64,000 nucleotides of DNA from Bacillus pseudomycoides (GCF_002582035.1 NZ_NUQE01000088.1:1-64000); one strand, 5' to 3'; counted from the stretch's first letter, positions 24,803 through 33,910 are shown. Notes: generated by a model from the letters alone, not told the origin. Numbers and translations: made by a program.

Positions 24803-24878
24803 TTATATTCATAATTTTCAGTTAAATAAAATTAAAAATTTTAATGTGTAAGTAAGTATTACTAATATTCAAAAAGGG
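24803..24878 (+). promoter_or_regulatory. AT-rich promoter module, copy C
   Basis: GTTAAATAAAATTAAAAATT and GTAAGTATTACTAATATTCA match copies A, B and D. It sits between the ligase remnant and a broken LysR gene, so neither original flank is intact. It may still drive the dioxygenase-MFS unit on the minus strand. Confidence 0.65.
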
Positions 24879-24886
24879 GTACAGTT

Positions 24887-25245
24887 ATGGACAGTAAACA
24901 ATTACAACATATTGTTGAAATCACAAAACACAGCTCTCTATCTACAGTAGCACGGAATCCTCATATGCCCCAATTCACGATAAACCAGCCCATTGCCAAC
25001 TTAGAAAAGGAATTAAGACTAAAAATTTTTAATCGCTCACAGGCATACGGTGCTGTACCAACCGGTGAAGATAGAATCATTCTAATCTAATACTTGTAAA
25101 TCTCAAGGAAACAAAAGAGACAGCCTACTTACTCAATTCCACGAAAGTAATTGAACTAAAAATATTTTCTGGCCCTATATTGATGATATTACTAGTAAAA
25201 GTTAGAGTCGCTTTTAGACATGATTATCCATATGTAAATCGGTAG
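24887..25245 (+). pseudogene. Second LysR pseudogene, 5' part
   Basis: The first 67 codons (MDSKQLQHIVEITKHSSLST, PIANLEKELRLKIFNRSQ) align with the DNA-binding domain of the intact LysR gene. A stop follows at 25090. Later pieces in shifted frames (LKETKE; LLVKVRVAFRHDYPYVN) continue the alignment to about 25245, where it ends abruptly. Substitutions are more numerous than in the other LysR remnant, so this copy is older. Confidence 0.82.
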
Positions 25246-25547
25246 ATTCAGTGCTTCAAATTTTGTCATGTATCTCTCCTCCTTCCCTCAATAAAGTGAA
25301 AATGGGGGCTTTCTTTATCCTCCACTGATGGAAAGCTCTCACCAATCGGGCTTTTACGGACAGTTATTTTCCCCTATCTTCTTCGCTTCTCTCAACCTTG
25401 AGGTGGCCGCGAATAGCAGGATAAACGAGAATAGGAATGCGCTCATCCTCTTGAAGAGCCTATTCGATTGTACAAGAAAAATAAAAGACCAATATATTTT
25501 ACTAAGGTATCAGTCCTTTTTTATTTACAAAATAGTTTTCTTTATTT
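25246..25547. repeat. Gene debris and interspersed repeat, copy 2
   Basis: At 25259-25300 the minus strand has a strong site and start (GGAAGGAGGAGAGATACATG) whose frame runs out after about 20 codons, a truncated gene start. Positions 25305-25425 hold a degraded copy of the interspersed repeat (AAAGTGAAAATGGGGGCTTT, CCACTGATGGAAAG, CTATCTTCTTCGCTTC, GCGAATAGCAGGATAAA). No intact gene is present. Confidence 0.5.
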
Positions 25548-25609
25548 TATATTAGTAATACTTAATTACAAATTAAAATTTTTAATTTTATTTAATTTTA
25601 ATTTATCTG
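25548..25609 (-). promoter_or_regulatory. AT-rich promoter module, copy E (inverted)
   Basis: On the minus strand TTAAATAAAATTAAAAATTT continues to TTAAGTATTACTAATATAAA, matching copies A to D. Here the module is inverted relative to them, and the SDR gene at 25699 reads away from its LysR-distal side, as the ligase and SDR genes do in the other blocks. Confidence 0.6.
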
Positions 25610-25698
25610 TAGAATTAAAAATAGAAATGATTTAATATTCCAAAAATTGACTTTCAAGTTTAGTCTTTTACGGTTAAATCAAAACAGGAGGTTGAACT

Positions 25699-26472
25699 AT
25701 GGACTTAAAGTTATCTGGAAAAAAAGCACTGATTGTTGGAGGAAGCCGAGGGATTGGTAAAGCTACTGCTCGCCAATTGGCTCTAGAAGGTGTAGATTGT
25801 ACGATTTGTTCAAGAAACGAATCCTCACTAAAGATGGCTGCAGAGGAATTAGCTCAAGAAACAAACAGAAATATTTATCCAATTGTGGCAGACACCACTG
25901 ATCCTGACTCTATCCTAAATCTAGTTGAAAAATCAGCAGCAGCAATGGGAAGCATTGATATTTTAATCAACAGTGGAGCCCGTGTTGGCGGCTTTGAGCC
26001 AGAAGATTTTAATAGTATTAAAGATGAACTTATTTTGAAAGATTTTGAAGAAAAGTATATGGGCTATTTTCGTTGTATGCGAGCTGTAGCTCCTTATATG
26101 ATAGAAAATAATTGGGGACGTATTATAAATATAAGTGGTTTGGCTGCTAGAATCGGCGGCAATTATTTTAGTTCCGGTCCACGTAATGCATCTGTTGTCC
26201 ATTTAACAAAATCCGCATCATTGGAATTAGGAAAGCACGGAATTAACGTCAATGCTGTTTATCCAGGGATTGTCGATACGGAAATGTTTAGAAACCGCGT
26301 CACTAACGAAGAGGCTGTGCGCCAGATGGCAGGACTCAATGCACTCGGCCGCTTGATTACAGTAGAAGAAATTGCTAATGTCATTACCTTCCTAGCTTCA
26401 CCTTTGGCGGCATCGATTACAGGTGATGTCATTTCAGTAACCGGCGGAATTGGAGAAACCGTTTTTTACTAA
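25699..26472 (+). CDS. SDR-family protein lacking the Tyr-Lys catalytic pair
   Basis: 257 residues with an AGGAGG site. The cofactor loop is normal (VGGSRGIGKATARQL) and so is the ISGLAARIGG strand with Ser. By alignment from the LTKSASLELG helix backwards, the canonical YxxxK is replaced: the stretch reads SSGPRNASVVHLTKS, putting Ser and Asn at the Tyr and Lys positions. Divergent SDRs with a GPRNA motif exist and may use another proton donor. A reductase or dehydratase-like role in the island is possible. It is the only enzyme gene of the island on the plus strand, behind its own AT-rich promoter module. Confidence 0.85.
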   Translation: MDLKLSGKKALIVGGSRGIGKATARQLALEGVDCTICSRNESSLKMAAEELAQETNRNIYPIVADTTDPDSILNLVEKSAAAMGSIDILINSGARVGGFEPEDFNSIKDELILKDFEEKYMGYFRCMRAVAPYMIENNWGRIINISGLAARIGGNYFSSGPRNASVVHLTKSASLELGKHGINVNAVYPGIVDTEMFRNRVTNEEAVRQMAGLNALGRLITVEEIANVITFLASPLAASITGDVISVTGGIGETVFY

Positions 26473-26527
26473 AAAGCTAGGATCGATATTGTAACTGTAT
26501 CGTAGATTACCAATAATAAGTGTATTT

Positions 26528-26567
26528 AAAAAACGAGCCTCGCTAAAAGCTGAGGCTCGTTTTTTTA
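26528..26567. terminator. Bidirectional terminator
   Basis: AAAAAACGAGCCTC ... GAGGCTCGTTTTTTT, a stem of about 13 bp with A and T tails between two convergent genes. Confidence 0.85.
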
Positions 26568-26585
26568 GAACTTTTTAATCTTCAT

Positions 26586-27527
26586 TTACCCAATTGTATA
26601 TTTAGCGGTATTCAAGAACTTATCAATCTTAGAGACAGTTGATTCAATGTTCTTAGAGAAAATAGCCATGTGTGAAAAAAAGCCGTGGACCATACCGAGT
26701 TCACATGCATATTCAACTTGCACACCAAATTTTTTCAGACGTTCAGCGTAAGCCATTCCTTCATCCCGAAGCACATCATTTTCTGCTGTAATCACGATTG
26801 CTGGCGGGAGACCACTTAAATCTTCAGCAACCAAAGGAGCAGCGTATTCATTATACCTGTCCTCATCATTCCTTAAATAATGATCACGGAACCAAATCAG
26901 CTGTTCGCGATCCAGACCAAACCCTTTTGCAAATGTTTGATGGGATTCTGTATTAAACTCAAAATTTGTCGCAGGGTAAATTAAGACCTGTGCAGCGATG
27001 TCGGGACCTTTTCTGTCTCTCGCCATCATAGTTACTACTGTCGCTAGATTTCCACCTGAGCTTTCCCCTCCGACTGCCAATCTAGTAACATCTCCGTTAA
27101 AGGAGGGCCCTTTTTCATAAACCCATTCCAATGCTGCATATGCGTCTTCGACTGGAGTCGGGAACTTATACTCTGGAGCAAGACGATAGTTTACAGATAC
27201 AACAATACTAGCCGTTCTATTTGCTATCATTCGGCAACTTGCATCCATCACTTCAATGTCTCCTAGAACCCATCCTCCACCATGGTAGTAAATAAATATC
27301 GGGAAGGGACCTTGCCCCTCCGGTATGTATACCCTACATTTGATTTCTTCGTCTTTGCTTACCGGTATCATCAAGTTCTCTACCTTTGAAACTGGATCTA
27401 ATTTTACAGCAGGGCGCGGTGCATTGGACAGCAAATCTCTTACTGCCTTAGGATCCATCTCGTGAATAGGCGGCATCTGATTATATGCTAGTAAATATTT
27501 TTCTGCTTGCGGGTCTAAATTTACCAA
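26586..27527 (-). CDS. HSL-family alpha/beta hydrolase
   Basis: 313 residues from a TTG start (GAGGATGATG site). The oxyanion motif YYHGGGWVLGD (about residue 80) and nucleophile elbow GGESSGGNLA (Ser near 155) are those of the hormone-sensitive-lipase esterase group. The Asp is in ITAENDVLRDEG and the His in MVHGFFSH. It would cleave a carboxylic ester. It lies downstream of the second dioxygenase gene, same strand, with a 200-nt gap holding a long inverted repeat. It may release an acid from an ester substrate of the island. Confidence 0.9.
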   Translation of the reverse strand: MVNLDPQAEKYLLAYNQMPPIHEMDPKAVRDLLSNAPRPAVKLDPVSKVENLMIPVSKDEEIKCRVYIPEGQGPFPIFIYYHGGGWVLGDIEVMDASCRMIANRTASIVVSVNYRLAPEYKFPTPVEDAYAALEWVYEKGPSFNGDVTRLAVGGESSGGNLATVVTMMARDRKGPDIAAQVLIYPATNFEFNTESHQTFAKGFGLDREQLIWFRDHYLRNDEDRYNEYAAPLVAEDLSGLPPAIVITAENDVLRDEGMAYAERLKKFGVQVEYACELGMVHGFFSHMAIFSKNIESTVSKIDKFLNTAKYTIG

Positions 27528-27635
27528 GAAACATCATCCTCACTTCCATTTATTTTAAAATTAACTCGGCTATTTCTTAAACCTTGATTCCGGTCCTAAA
27601 ACCCTCACATTCACTTCATCATAAAAAAACATACA

Positions 27636-27678
27636 ATGGTGATTTTATTCACCTTATTTCGATGAATAAAATCACCAT
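27636..27678. promoter_or_regulatory. 16-bp perfect inverted repeat between dioxygenase and esterase genes
   Basis: ATGGTGATTTTATTCA-N11-TGAATAAAATCACCAT. A shorter related dyad, GGTGATTAAATTACC, follows at 27701-27715. No T-run accompanies it, so it is either a terminator-like mRNA hairpin of the dioxygenase gene or an operator for the esterase gene. Confidence 0.5.
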
Positions 27679-27724
27679 ACAACTTGATATAAGAGATATT
27701 GGTGATTAAATTACCACCAGCTTT

Positions 27725-28723
27725 TTATCTAATTACAGGTGCTCCTCCGATATAAAACTCGAAATCCGGGGCAATTTTTCGGCCATTTGGCATCATGAGC
27801 CATAATCTTAATAAATGACGTTTGCGGTCATCTTCTTCATAATCTTCAAATAATGTACGCGAATGAAAAACCGCATAATTATTAACGAATTGCATATCAC
27901 CTGGTTCCATCATCATATCAATATGAAAGTTTTTATCATGAGTAAGGGAATCTACAAAATCAAATGCTTCGATTTCCTCTTTCGACAAAGAGATACCTGT
28001 TTTCATTTGTGCTGATTCGACATATTGGCGCATATATCTGCAGCTCAATTTACCATCGTAATAGCTAAAGATTGGTGATTGAACTACCGGAGATTGACCT
28101 AGTGCTTCTTCCCCACGAAGATCATGGGCGAATGGACGAAAAAGAATTTCAAGGTACTCTGGGTGCTTCTCCAGAATTTCATTATAGATAGACATTGCAC
28201 TAGCGATACTGCTTAAACCACCAGATTTCGCTTTGCGAAGACATAGTAATCCGACCACATCAGCAAGATCTGTGTGATAGTCAAGATGCACATTTGTTTG
28301 GTAACCTCTTACTTTTGTATTATCATTAAAGTCTTTACCTATGTTTTTGATATGCCCTAAGAGGTCCCCATTTTTGCTTTGGATGATCGGCAGTCCCAAG
28401 TAAAGTCCGAGACCCCAGTAAATGATGCTTGCTTCTTCGTCAGTATACCGTTCCATTGGCAATCCGCGAATCAATAGAAACCCTCTCCCATTCTCCAGTT
28501 CGTCGACAAAGTATTTGATTTCGTCAGCGAGATCAGGAATCGGGAAATCCTCCTTTTTAAAATCTGGTGCTTTTAATCCCTTTTGCTGAACATGTAATAA
28601 TGCCTTATTAAGAGCAGCAATCGTTTTTTCGGACAAATAATAAATCCATGAATCATCTTTAGCTAGTTCAATGCCTTTCCATGCTGAACGCCCTTGAATT
28701 TTTTCCTTTATAATGACTGACAT
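27725..28723 (-). CDS. TauD/TfdA-family dioxygenase (copy 2)
   Basis: The start is set at ATG 28723 (AAAGGAGGAATATTT), giving 332 residues. Iron ligands are conserved: LDYHTDLADVVGLL (HxD) and NNYAVFHSRTLFEDYEE (distal His), with RHLLRLWLMMPNG for 2-oxoglutarate. It is the most divergent of the three paralogs and lacks the KTGKAGRGGIPVRGKT C-terminal tail of the other two, ending at IGGAPVIR. It has no MFS partner directly behind it. A different substrate or step is likely. The promoter upstream is of the second AT-rich type (copy G). Confidence 0.88.
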   Translation of the reverse strand: MSVIIKEKIQGRSAWKGIELAKDDSWIYYLSEKTIAALNKALLHVQQKGLKAPDFKKEDFPIPDLADEIKYFVDELENGRGFLLIRGLPMERYTDEEASIIYWGLGLYLGLPIIQSKNGDLLGHIKNIGKDFNDNTKVRGYQTNVHLDYHTDLADVVGLLCLRKAKSGGLSSIASAMSIYNEILEKHPEYLEILFRPFAHDLRGEEALGQSPVVQSPIFSYYDGKLSCRYMRQYVESAQMKTGISLSKEEIEAFDFVDSLTHDKNFHIDMMMEPGDMQFVNNYAVFHSRTLFEDYEEDDRKRHLLRLWLMMPNGRKIAPDFEFYIGGAPVIR

Positions 28724-28796
28724 AAATATTCCTCCTTTATTCATTTGGTTATTTTCCTACTTTATATGACTGAATATTTTGAATTTTCTTTCCTCT

Positions 28797-28866
28797 AGTA
28801 TACTTATAATTATAAATGAAATAAAATTGTTATTTTTAATTTATAATTAAGTTGTATTAATATATA
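28797..28866 (-). promoter_or_regulatory. AT-rich promoter module, second type, copy G
   Basis: It resembles copy F at 20567-20634 (TATAATTAAGTTGTATTAAT against TATAATTAAGTTTTATTAAT). In both places it lies between the end of an SDR gene (intact or remnant) and the next enzyme gene. Confidence 0.55.
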
Positions 28867-28983
28867 CCGTCATTCAATCTCACAAACTAGCCCTTTCAAA
28901 AAACTAAGTAATAGATACATTGACCAAATAATCAATTAACATAGTTATGATCATTCTGCTTCAATTTGGTATATTCACTAACT

Positions 28984-29030
28984 AAGAAGATCCTTCGTTG
29001 AAGTTATAACTGCACCCTGATTTGCTGTAT
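28984..29030 (-). pseudogene. Short remnant of the SDR gene
   Basis: AGATCCTTCGTTGAAGTTAT and AACTGCACCCTGATTTG match positions 20940-20985 of the intact SDR gene with few changes. Only about 45 bp survive. It directly abuts the 3' end of the second MFS gene, marking a rearrangement junction. Confidence 0.7.
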
Positions 29031-29036
29031 ATTTTT

Positions 29037-30326
29037 TTAAATACTCACTTGTTCCTCTGCTTTTATTGTTGTGTTGCTTTGCTTTGCGGGGCGAACAACG
29101 ATCCAAAATAATAATCCGATAACGAACATACCCAAAGCAGTTACTTGGAATCCATAACGATATCCTATTGCTTCAGTCGCTGCATATTGGATGAAATACC
29201 CGAATACGAGCGGAGCAATAATACTTGTTGAACTTGAAAGAGCAATGAACGTTCCTTGTGCTTTTCCAATGTTTTTGGGAGAAAAAAAATCCATCAATAT
29301 TGCAGGTGCGAGTGAAAGAATGACATACGCAAAGCCTGGAGCAAGGGTGAAGAACAGGATGGATATAGCACTTGAATTCACGGCATTTGCCATATATACA
29401 CAAAGAGCAGATAGCACCATCATAGAACCGGCAAGATTTATGCGTGCTTTACGAATATCCCCAGTTTTGCGATAAATCCGATCTGATAGCATAGAAAATC
29501 CAATTTGGCAAATGGCAGCGAAAAGAAAAGGTAACGACACGGCTAATTTTAATGTTTGACCATCAAAATGTTGAACTTTGGTAAAATATGCTGGAAACCA
29601 TATTGCTTGAACAGACAATAGCCAATAGGCACAACCTCCACATAAGACGGTAAAAACAAAATTTTTAGACAACAGATGCGGAAGAAACTGACGCCAAGAA
29701 ACCTTAGAAAGAGTTGATGAATGCTGCTCCTCTTGATGAAATGAAGGCAATCCAATTTCTTGTGGACTTTCTTTGCCGAAAATGACCCATAAAACTAGTA
29801 CAATAAGTCCAACAATCCCCATGGCTATAAAAGCAGATCTCCATCCATATTGATCGATTAAGGAGATTAATAGTGGTGAAGCAATCGCCGCTCCGCCTGT
29901 TGTTCCTAACAAAACAGCGCCAAAGCCTATACCATGTCTATGTTTTGGGAACCATTTTCCCATTATTGCCGTTGATAAGGCAGGGGCTGGACCTTCGCCT
30001 AGTCCCAAGATCATTCTTGTAAAGACTAGCAGAGACAGACTGGAAACAAAAGGTGTGAGAAATTGAACAATCAACCATGTAAGTGACATCCAAGTTAACA
30101 TTTTTTTCGTGTTTTTGGAATCGGCCATACCACCAAGAATGATAGAAGAAAAGGTAAAGAACCAAAAGAAGGAACTTCCCACCAATCCCCATTGTGAAGG
30201 GCTTAAATGTAACTCTTTCATTAGGGGAACAGAAACCAAACCAATAACAATTTTATCAACTTGGTTGATCATACCTGAAGCAACTAGAAATAATAATATA
30301 ATCCAAGAATATTTTGGAGTGCTCAA
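29037..30326 (-). CDS. MFS transporter, anion:cation symporter type (copy 2)
   Basis: The start is set at TTG 30326 (GGGGGAT before it), the same position as in its paralog, giving 429 residues. It is nearly identical to copy 1. Differences cluster in the GLGEGPAPALSTAIMGKWF and GAVLLGTTGGAAIAS region (TM4-TM5), which may tune specificity. Twelve membrane segments. It follows the third dioxygenase gene by 136 nt on the same strand. The pair repeats the dioxygenase-MFS block at 22-24.4 kb. Confidence 0.9.
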   Translation of the reverse strand: MSTPKYSWIILLFLVASGMINQVDKIVIGLVSVPLMKELHLSPSQWGLVGSSFFWFFTFSSIILGGMADSKNTKKMLTWMSLTWLIVQFLTPFVSSLSLLVFTRMILGLGEGPAPALSTAIMGKWFPKHRHGIGFGAVLLGTTGGAAIASPLLISLIDQYGWRSAFIAMGIVGLIVLVLWVIFGKESPQEIGLPSFHQEEQHSSTLSKVSWRQFLPHLLSKNFVFTVLCGGCAYWLLSVQAIWFPAYFTKVQHFDGQTLKLAVSLPFLFAAICQIGFSMLSDRIYRKTGDIRKARINLAGSMMVLSALCVYMANAVNSSAISILFFTLAPGFAYVILSLAPAILMDFFSPKNIGKAQGTFIALSSSTSIIAPLVFGYFIQYAATEAIGYRYGFQVTALGMFVIGLLFWIVVRPAKQSNTTIKAEEQVSI

Positions 30327-30462
30327 CGTATAAATCCCCCTTATTTTTACCATCAAGGGAAAACCTTTTCCAGACATCTGAAAAGGTTCCCCCCATCACA
30401 TGAATCAATTGGTGTTCTTATGAAACGATATATAAAGGTAAGTCTTTCGGATTTAAGCCCAA

Positions 30463-31518
30463 TTACTTCAAGTTTTCTATAATACCGCCAGATGTTTTTC
30501 CACGGACAGGAATACCGCCGCGACCCGCTTTACCTGTTTTCTCATCAATAAACATCGCGAAATCGTTTGCAATTTCTCGGCCATTTGGCATCGTGAGCCA
30601 CAATCTTAATAAATGGCGTTTGCGTTCCGGTTCTTCATAGTCTTCGTATTGAGTACGTGAATGCAGAACTGTATAATTATTGACGAATTGCATATCACCT
30701 TCTTCCAACATCATATTATAATGCATATTTTCATCATGAAGGAGGGAATCCAGTATGTCTAACGCTTCAATTTCAACTTTTGACAAATGGATACCTGTTT
30801 TCGCTTGTGCTGATTCTATAAATGTACGGACATATCTGCAGCTCAATTTACCATCATAATAACTAAAAATTGGTGATGTAAATACTGGAGATTCACCTGG
30901 CGCTTCCTCACCGCGACGATCAAAGATGAATGGACGACAGAGAATTCCAAGATACTCTGGGTACTTCTCCAGAATTTCATTATAAACAGCCATTGAACTT
31001 ATGATACTACTGAACCCCCCAGATTTCCCTTTTCGAAGGCTTAATAATCCGACGACATCAGATCCATCTGCGTGAAAAGGAAGATGCAGTTTCGTTTGAT
31101 AACCGCGTACATTTGAATTTTCTAAGCTAAGACCTTGATCAATGACGTGCCCTAAGAGGTCACCTTTTGCGTTTTGCGATACCGGAATGCCCATGTGAAG
31201 TCCGAGCCCCCAATAAATGATGCTCGCTTCTTCATCCGTATATCTTTCCATTGGTAATCCACGAATTAATAGGAACCCCCTCCCATTCTCTAGTTCTTCC
31301 ACAAAGTACGCAATTTCGTCAGAGAGATCCGGAATCAGGAAGTCCTCCTTGTTAAAATTAGGTGCTTTTAAACCCTTTTGTTTAACATGAATTAAAGCGC
31401 TTTCAAGGGATGCGATCATTTTCTCGGACAAATAATAAACCCATGAATCATCTTTAGCTAGATCAATACCTTTCCACGCTACTGGTCCTTGAACTTTTTC
31501 TTTTAAAATAGACGACAT
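30463..31518 (-). CDS. TauD/TfdA-family dioxygenase (copy 3)
   Basis: The start is set at ATG 31518 (GAAGGAGGATTATTT), giving 351 residues like copy 1. The iron site (LPFHADGSDVVGLL; NNYTVLHSRTQYEDYEE) and RHLLRLWLTMPNG are intact. It is about 88 percent identical to copy 1. Changes lie around the active-site entrance (RGYQTKLHLPFH; CRPFIFDRRGEEA; CRYVRTFIES), suggesting related but not identical substrates. It follows the acyl-CoA ligase gene by 37 nt, so ligase, dioxygenase and MFS form one unit. Confidence 0.9.
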   Translation of the reverse strand: MSSILKEKVQGPVAWKGIDLAKDDSWVYYLSEKMIASLESALIHVKQKGLKAPNFNKEDFLIPDLSDEIAYFVEELENGRGFLLIRGLPMERYTDEEASIIYWGLGLHMGIPVSQNAKGDLLGHVIDQGLSLENSNVRGYQTKLHLPFHADGSDVVGLLSLRKGKSGGFSSIISSMAVYNEILEKYPEYLGILCRPFIFDRRGEEAPGESPVFTSPIFSYYDGKLSCRYVRTFIESAQAKTGIHLSKVEIEALDILDSLLHDENMHYNMMLEEGDMQFVNNYTVLHSRTQYEDYEEPERKRHLLRLWLTMPNGREIANDFAMFIDEKTGKAGRGGIPVRGKTSGGIIENLK

Positions 31519-31555
31519 AAATAATCCTCCTTCAATAATATGGTTAGTTAGTTTC

Positions 31556-33070
31556 TTACTTAACTTCAATCAATTGTCTTAACTCTCTGCGCAAAATTTT
31601 CCCTGTTGAATTTTTAGGTAACTCTTTAGTAAATTCAACATATCTAGGAAGCTTGTACTTCACCAGCTTATCCTGGCAGAATCGGATAATGTCATTCATG
31701 GTGATCTGCTCATCATTAACTACGACATAAGCTTTTACATTTTCTCCGTATTCTCCATCGGAAACTCCGATTACGGCCGCCTCTACAACAGCAGGATGTT
31801 GATACAGAACTTCCTCCACTTCACGAGGATATACATTGTATCCACCAACAATAATCATGTCCTTCTTTCGATCAACGATGTAGATGTATCCTTCTTCATC
31901 CATTGTTGCTAAATCACCAGTGTAAAACCATCCATCTATAAAGGCAGCTGATGTAGCTTCCGGCATCCTCAAGTATCCATTCATTACATTTGGCCCTTGA
32001 ATTACTAATTCTCCGACTTCTCCTCTCGGCAATTCTTTTCCTTCCTCATTGACAATTTTGCTCTTGACGCCTGGTATATCTAGACCGATAGATCCTGGCT
32101 TGCGAGTTCCATTTAAAGGATTAATAGCAACGAGAGGCGATGTTTCCGAAAGTCCATACCCTTCCAAGATAAAAACGTTGAACTTGTTTTCAAATTTTTG
32201 TAGCAGCTCAACCGGAATCGAAGCACCTCCTGAGATACACACGCGAATGGATGAGAAATCTTCCGCAGTAGATTCAGGAAATTGAAAGATAAAATTGTAC
32301 ATCGTAGGAACTCCAGCGAACACTGTTGCCTTGTTTTCTCGAATGGTACGGGCCACTTCAAGAGGGCTGAATTTAGGTATGATCAGGACAGTTGCCCCGC
32401 AAGCAATTGGCGCATTCAGACAAATAGTCATACAGAAAACATGAAACATTGGTAGAACAGATACTACACAATCTTTATCATGGAGTTCAATTAATTCAGA
32501 AATGGCGTCCGCATTCGAAGCCAAATTCCGATGCGATAACATCGCACCCTTCGGTTTCCCTGTTGTTCCTGATGTGTATAGAATAACTGCAAGGTCTTCC
32601 TGATCAATGGAAGCGCTTAAGCAAACTTCATTGCTTGTTTCCATCAGATGCTCCCATGCCCACTCCTGATTCTCGGCATCTGTATAAATGACTAGCTTTA
32701 GATTTTTCAATTGTCCCCTTACTTCTGATAACTTCGGTTCTACAGATACGTGAGCAATAACCGCTTTAACTTGACTATCCTCTAAAATGTAATTGATTTC
32801 CTCTTTGGTATACATAGGATTCATCGGGACAACAAATGCACCTAGTCGTAAAATGCCATAGTACGTAATGAGAAATTCAGGGCTATTTCCTAATAAAAGG
32901 GCCACTCCATCTCCCTTCCCGATTCCTCGGGCAGACAAACCAGCAGCTAATCGATCCACTTGCTGATTTAGTTCTGTATAAGTAACACTTTTATCTCTAT
33001 AGATATAAGCGATACTGTCTGGGAAACTACTTGCACTTCTTTTCAAATTTTCGTCTAAATTATAACTCAT
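31556..33070 (-). CDS. Class I acyl-CoA ligase (AMP-binding)
   Basis: The start is set at ATG 33070 (GGGGTG, nine bases before), giving 504 residues. The adenylation motifs are clear: AVILYTSGTTGKPKGAMLSH (about residue 155), the GYGLSET motif (about 300), GWFYTGDLATMDEEG (about 375) and the C-terminal lysine in LPKNSTGKILRREL. It would join CoA to a carboxylic acid, of medium-chain or aromatic type. With a MaoC-like gene nearby it suggests beta-oxidation-like processing of an acid. It heads the ligase-dioxygenase-MFS unit. A deleted second copy lies at 24450-24720. Confidence 0.92.
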   Translation of the reverse strand: MSYNLDENLKRSASSFPDSIAYIYRDKSVTYTELNQQVDRLAAGLSARGIGKGDGVALLLGNSPEFLITYYGILRLGAFVVPMNPMYTKEEINYILEDSQVKAVIAHVSVEPKLSEVRGQLKNLKLVIYTDAENQEWAWEHLMETSNEVCLSASIDQEDLAVILYTSGTTGKPKGAMLSHRNLASNADAISELIELHDKDCVVSVLPMFHVFCMTICLNAPIACGATVLIIPKFSPLEVARTIRENKATVFAGVPTMYNFIFQFPESTAEDFSSIRVCISGGASIPVELLQKFENKFNVFILEGYGLSETSPLVAINPLNGTRKPGSIGLDIPGVKSKIVNEEGKELPRGEVGELVIQGPNVMNGYLRMPEATSAAFIDGWFYTGDLATMDEEGYIYIVDRKKDMIIVGGYNVYPREVEEVLYQHPAVVEAAVIGVSDGEYGENVKAYVVVNDEQITMNDIIRFCQDKLVKYKLPRYVEFTKELPKNSTGKILRRELRQLIEVK

Positions 33071-33149
33071 TGCATGATTCACCCCTTTATACATATGTAA
33101 GTATCGGAATACCCACTATTGTGAATATTCAAAATATTATTAAATTAAG

Positions 33150-33223
33150 TATACTCATAAAATATAATTAAATAAAATTAAAGATTTTAATTTGTAAGTA
33201 AGTATTACTAATATTCGAAAAGG
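33150..33223. promoter_or_regulatory. AT-rich promoter module, copy D
   Basis: AATATAATTAAATAAAATTA and GTAAGTATTACTAATATTCG match copies A to C. On its plus-strand side, where other copies have a LysR gene, the sequence breaks off after about 15 nt into a Tn3 transposase remnant. Confidence 0.7.
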
Positions 33224-33244
33224 GATGCAGTTGTAATGGAGGGG

Positions 33245-33910
33245 GCCTTCAGCATTGTACAGGCATGAAAATAAATCGAAATTGAGTCGACACGCATGGA
33301 CAAAGTGTTGTCGCCTTTGCCTTTTGTTATTTATTTGATTTTAAGCTGATACTACGTTTCAAAAATATTGGCTCTCAGAAATTGTATCGACCTGAAGCGG
33401 GATGAATGAGAAATACCTTCACTTGCAGCTCGTCTTAAGTAAGCACATTAACTGGGATATGAGCAAATCATTAAATTTGCGACTGCTTCGCGATTAGGCA
33501 TCGCATCAGTGGAAGTAATTTTAAAGTGATGAGAGATAACAAATACCTATCTATCAAACTTTATGTGAGTTGGGGAAAGCAATTAAGGGCATTTTTTTAT
33601 ATAAATATCTACACTTTGAGGAAGTCCATAGAGGGATCCATGAAGGACTTAGCACCGTTCAACATTGGAACTCTGCTAACAACTATATTATGTACGGAAA
33701 GAATAATGAAATTCGCTTCAATTCTCCATAAAATCGAGAATTGTCTGCATTGTCACTTCCATTACTACAAAAATGTCTAGTTTACATAAATACGTTAATG
33801 GCTCATTCTCTATCATAACAATCAGTATTGGCTAAACAGTGAATACTTCAGAGGATTAACGCCTTTGTTCTACAATCATGTAGATATGTATGGAACATTT
33901 AAATTAAATG
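33245..33910 (+). pseudogene. Decayed Tn3-family transposase
   Basis: Frame-shifted pieces on the plus strand match the C-terminal half of a Tn3 TnpA, in order: STRMDKV/VDTHGQSVVAFAFCYLFDF, GSQKLYRPEAG, EQIIKFATASRLGIASVEVI, then REVHRGIHEGLSTVQHWNSA with NNYIMYGKNNEI and LSALSLPLLQKCLVYINTL. Several frameshifts, stops and a deletion in the middle make it non-functional. No intact inverted repeats or resolvase were seen. It has replaced the LysR gene of this block. Confidence 0.8.
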
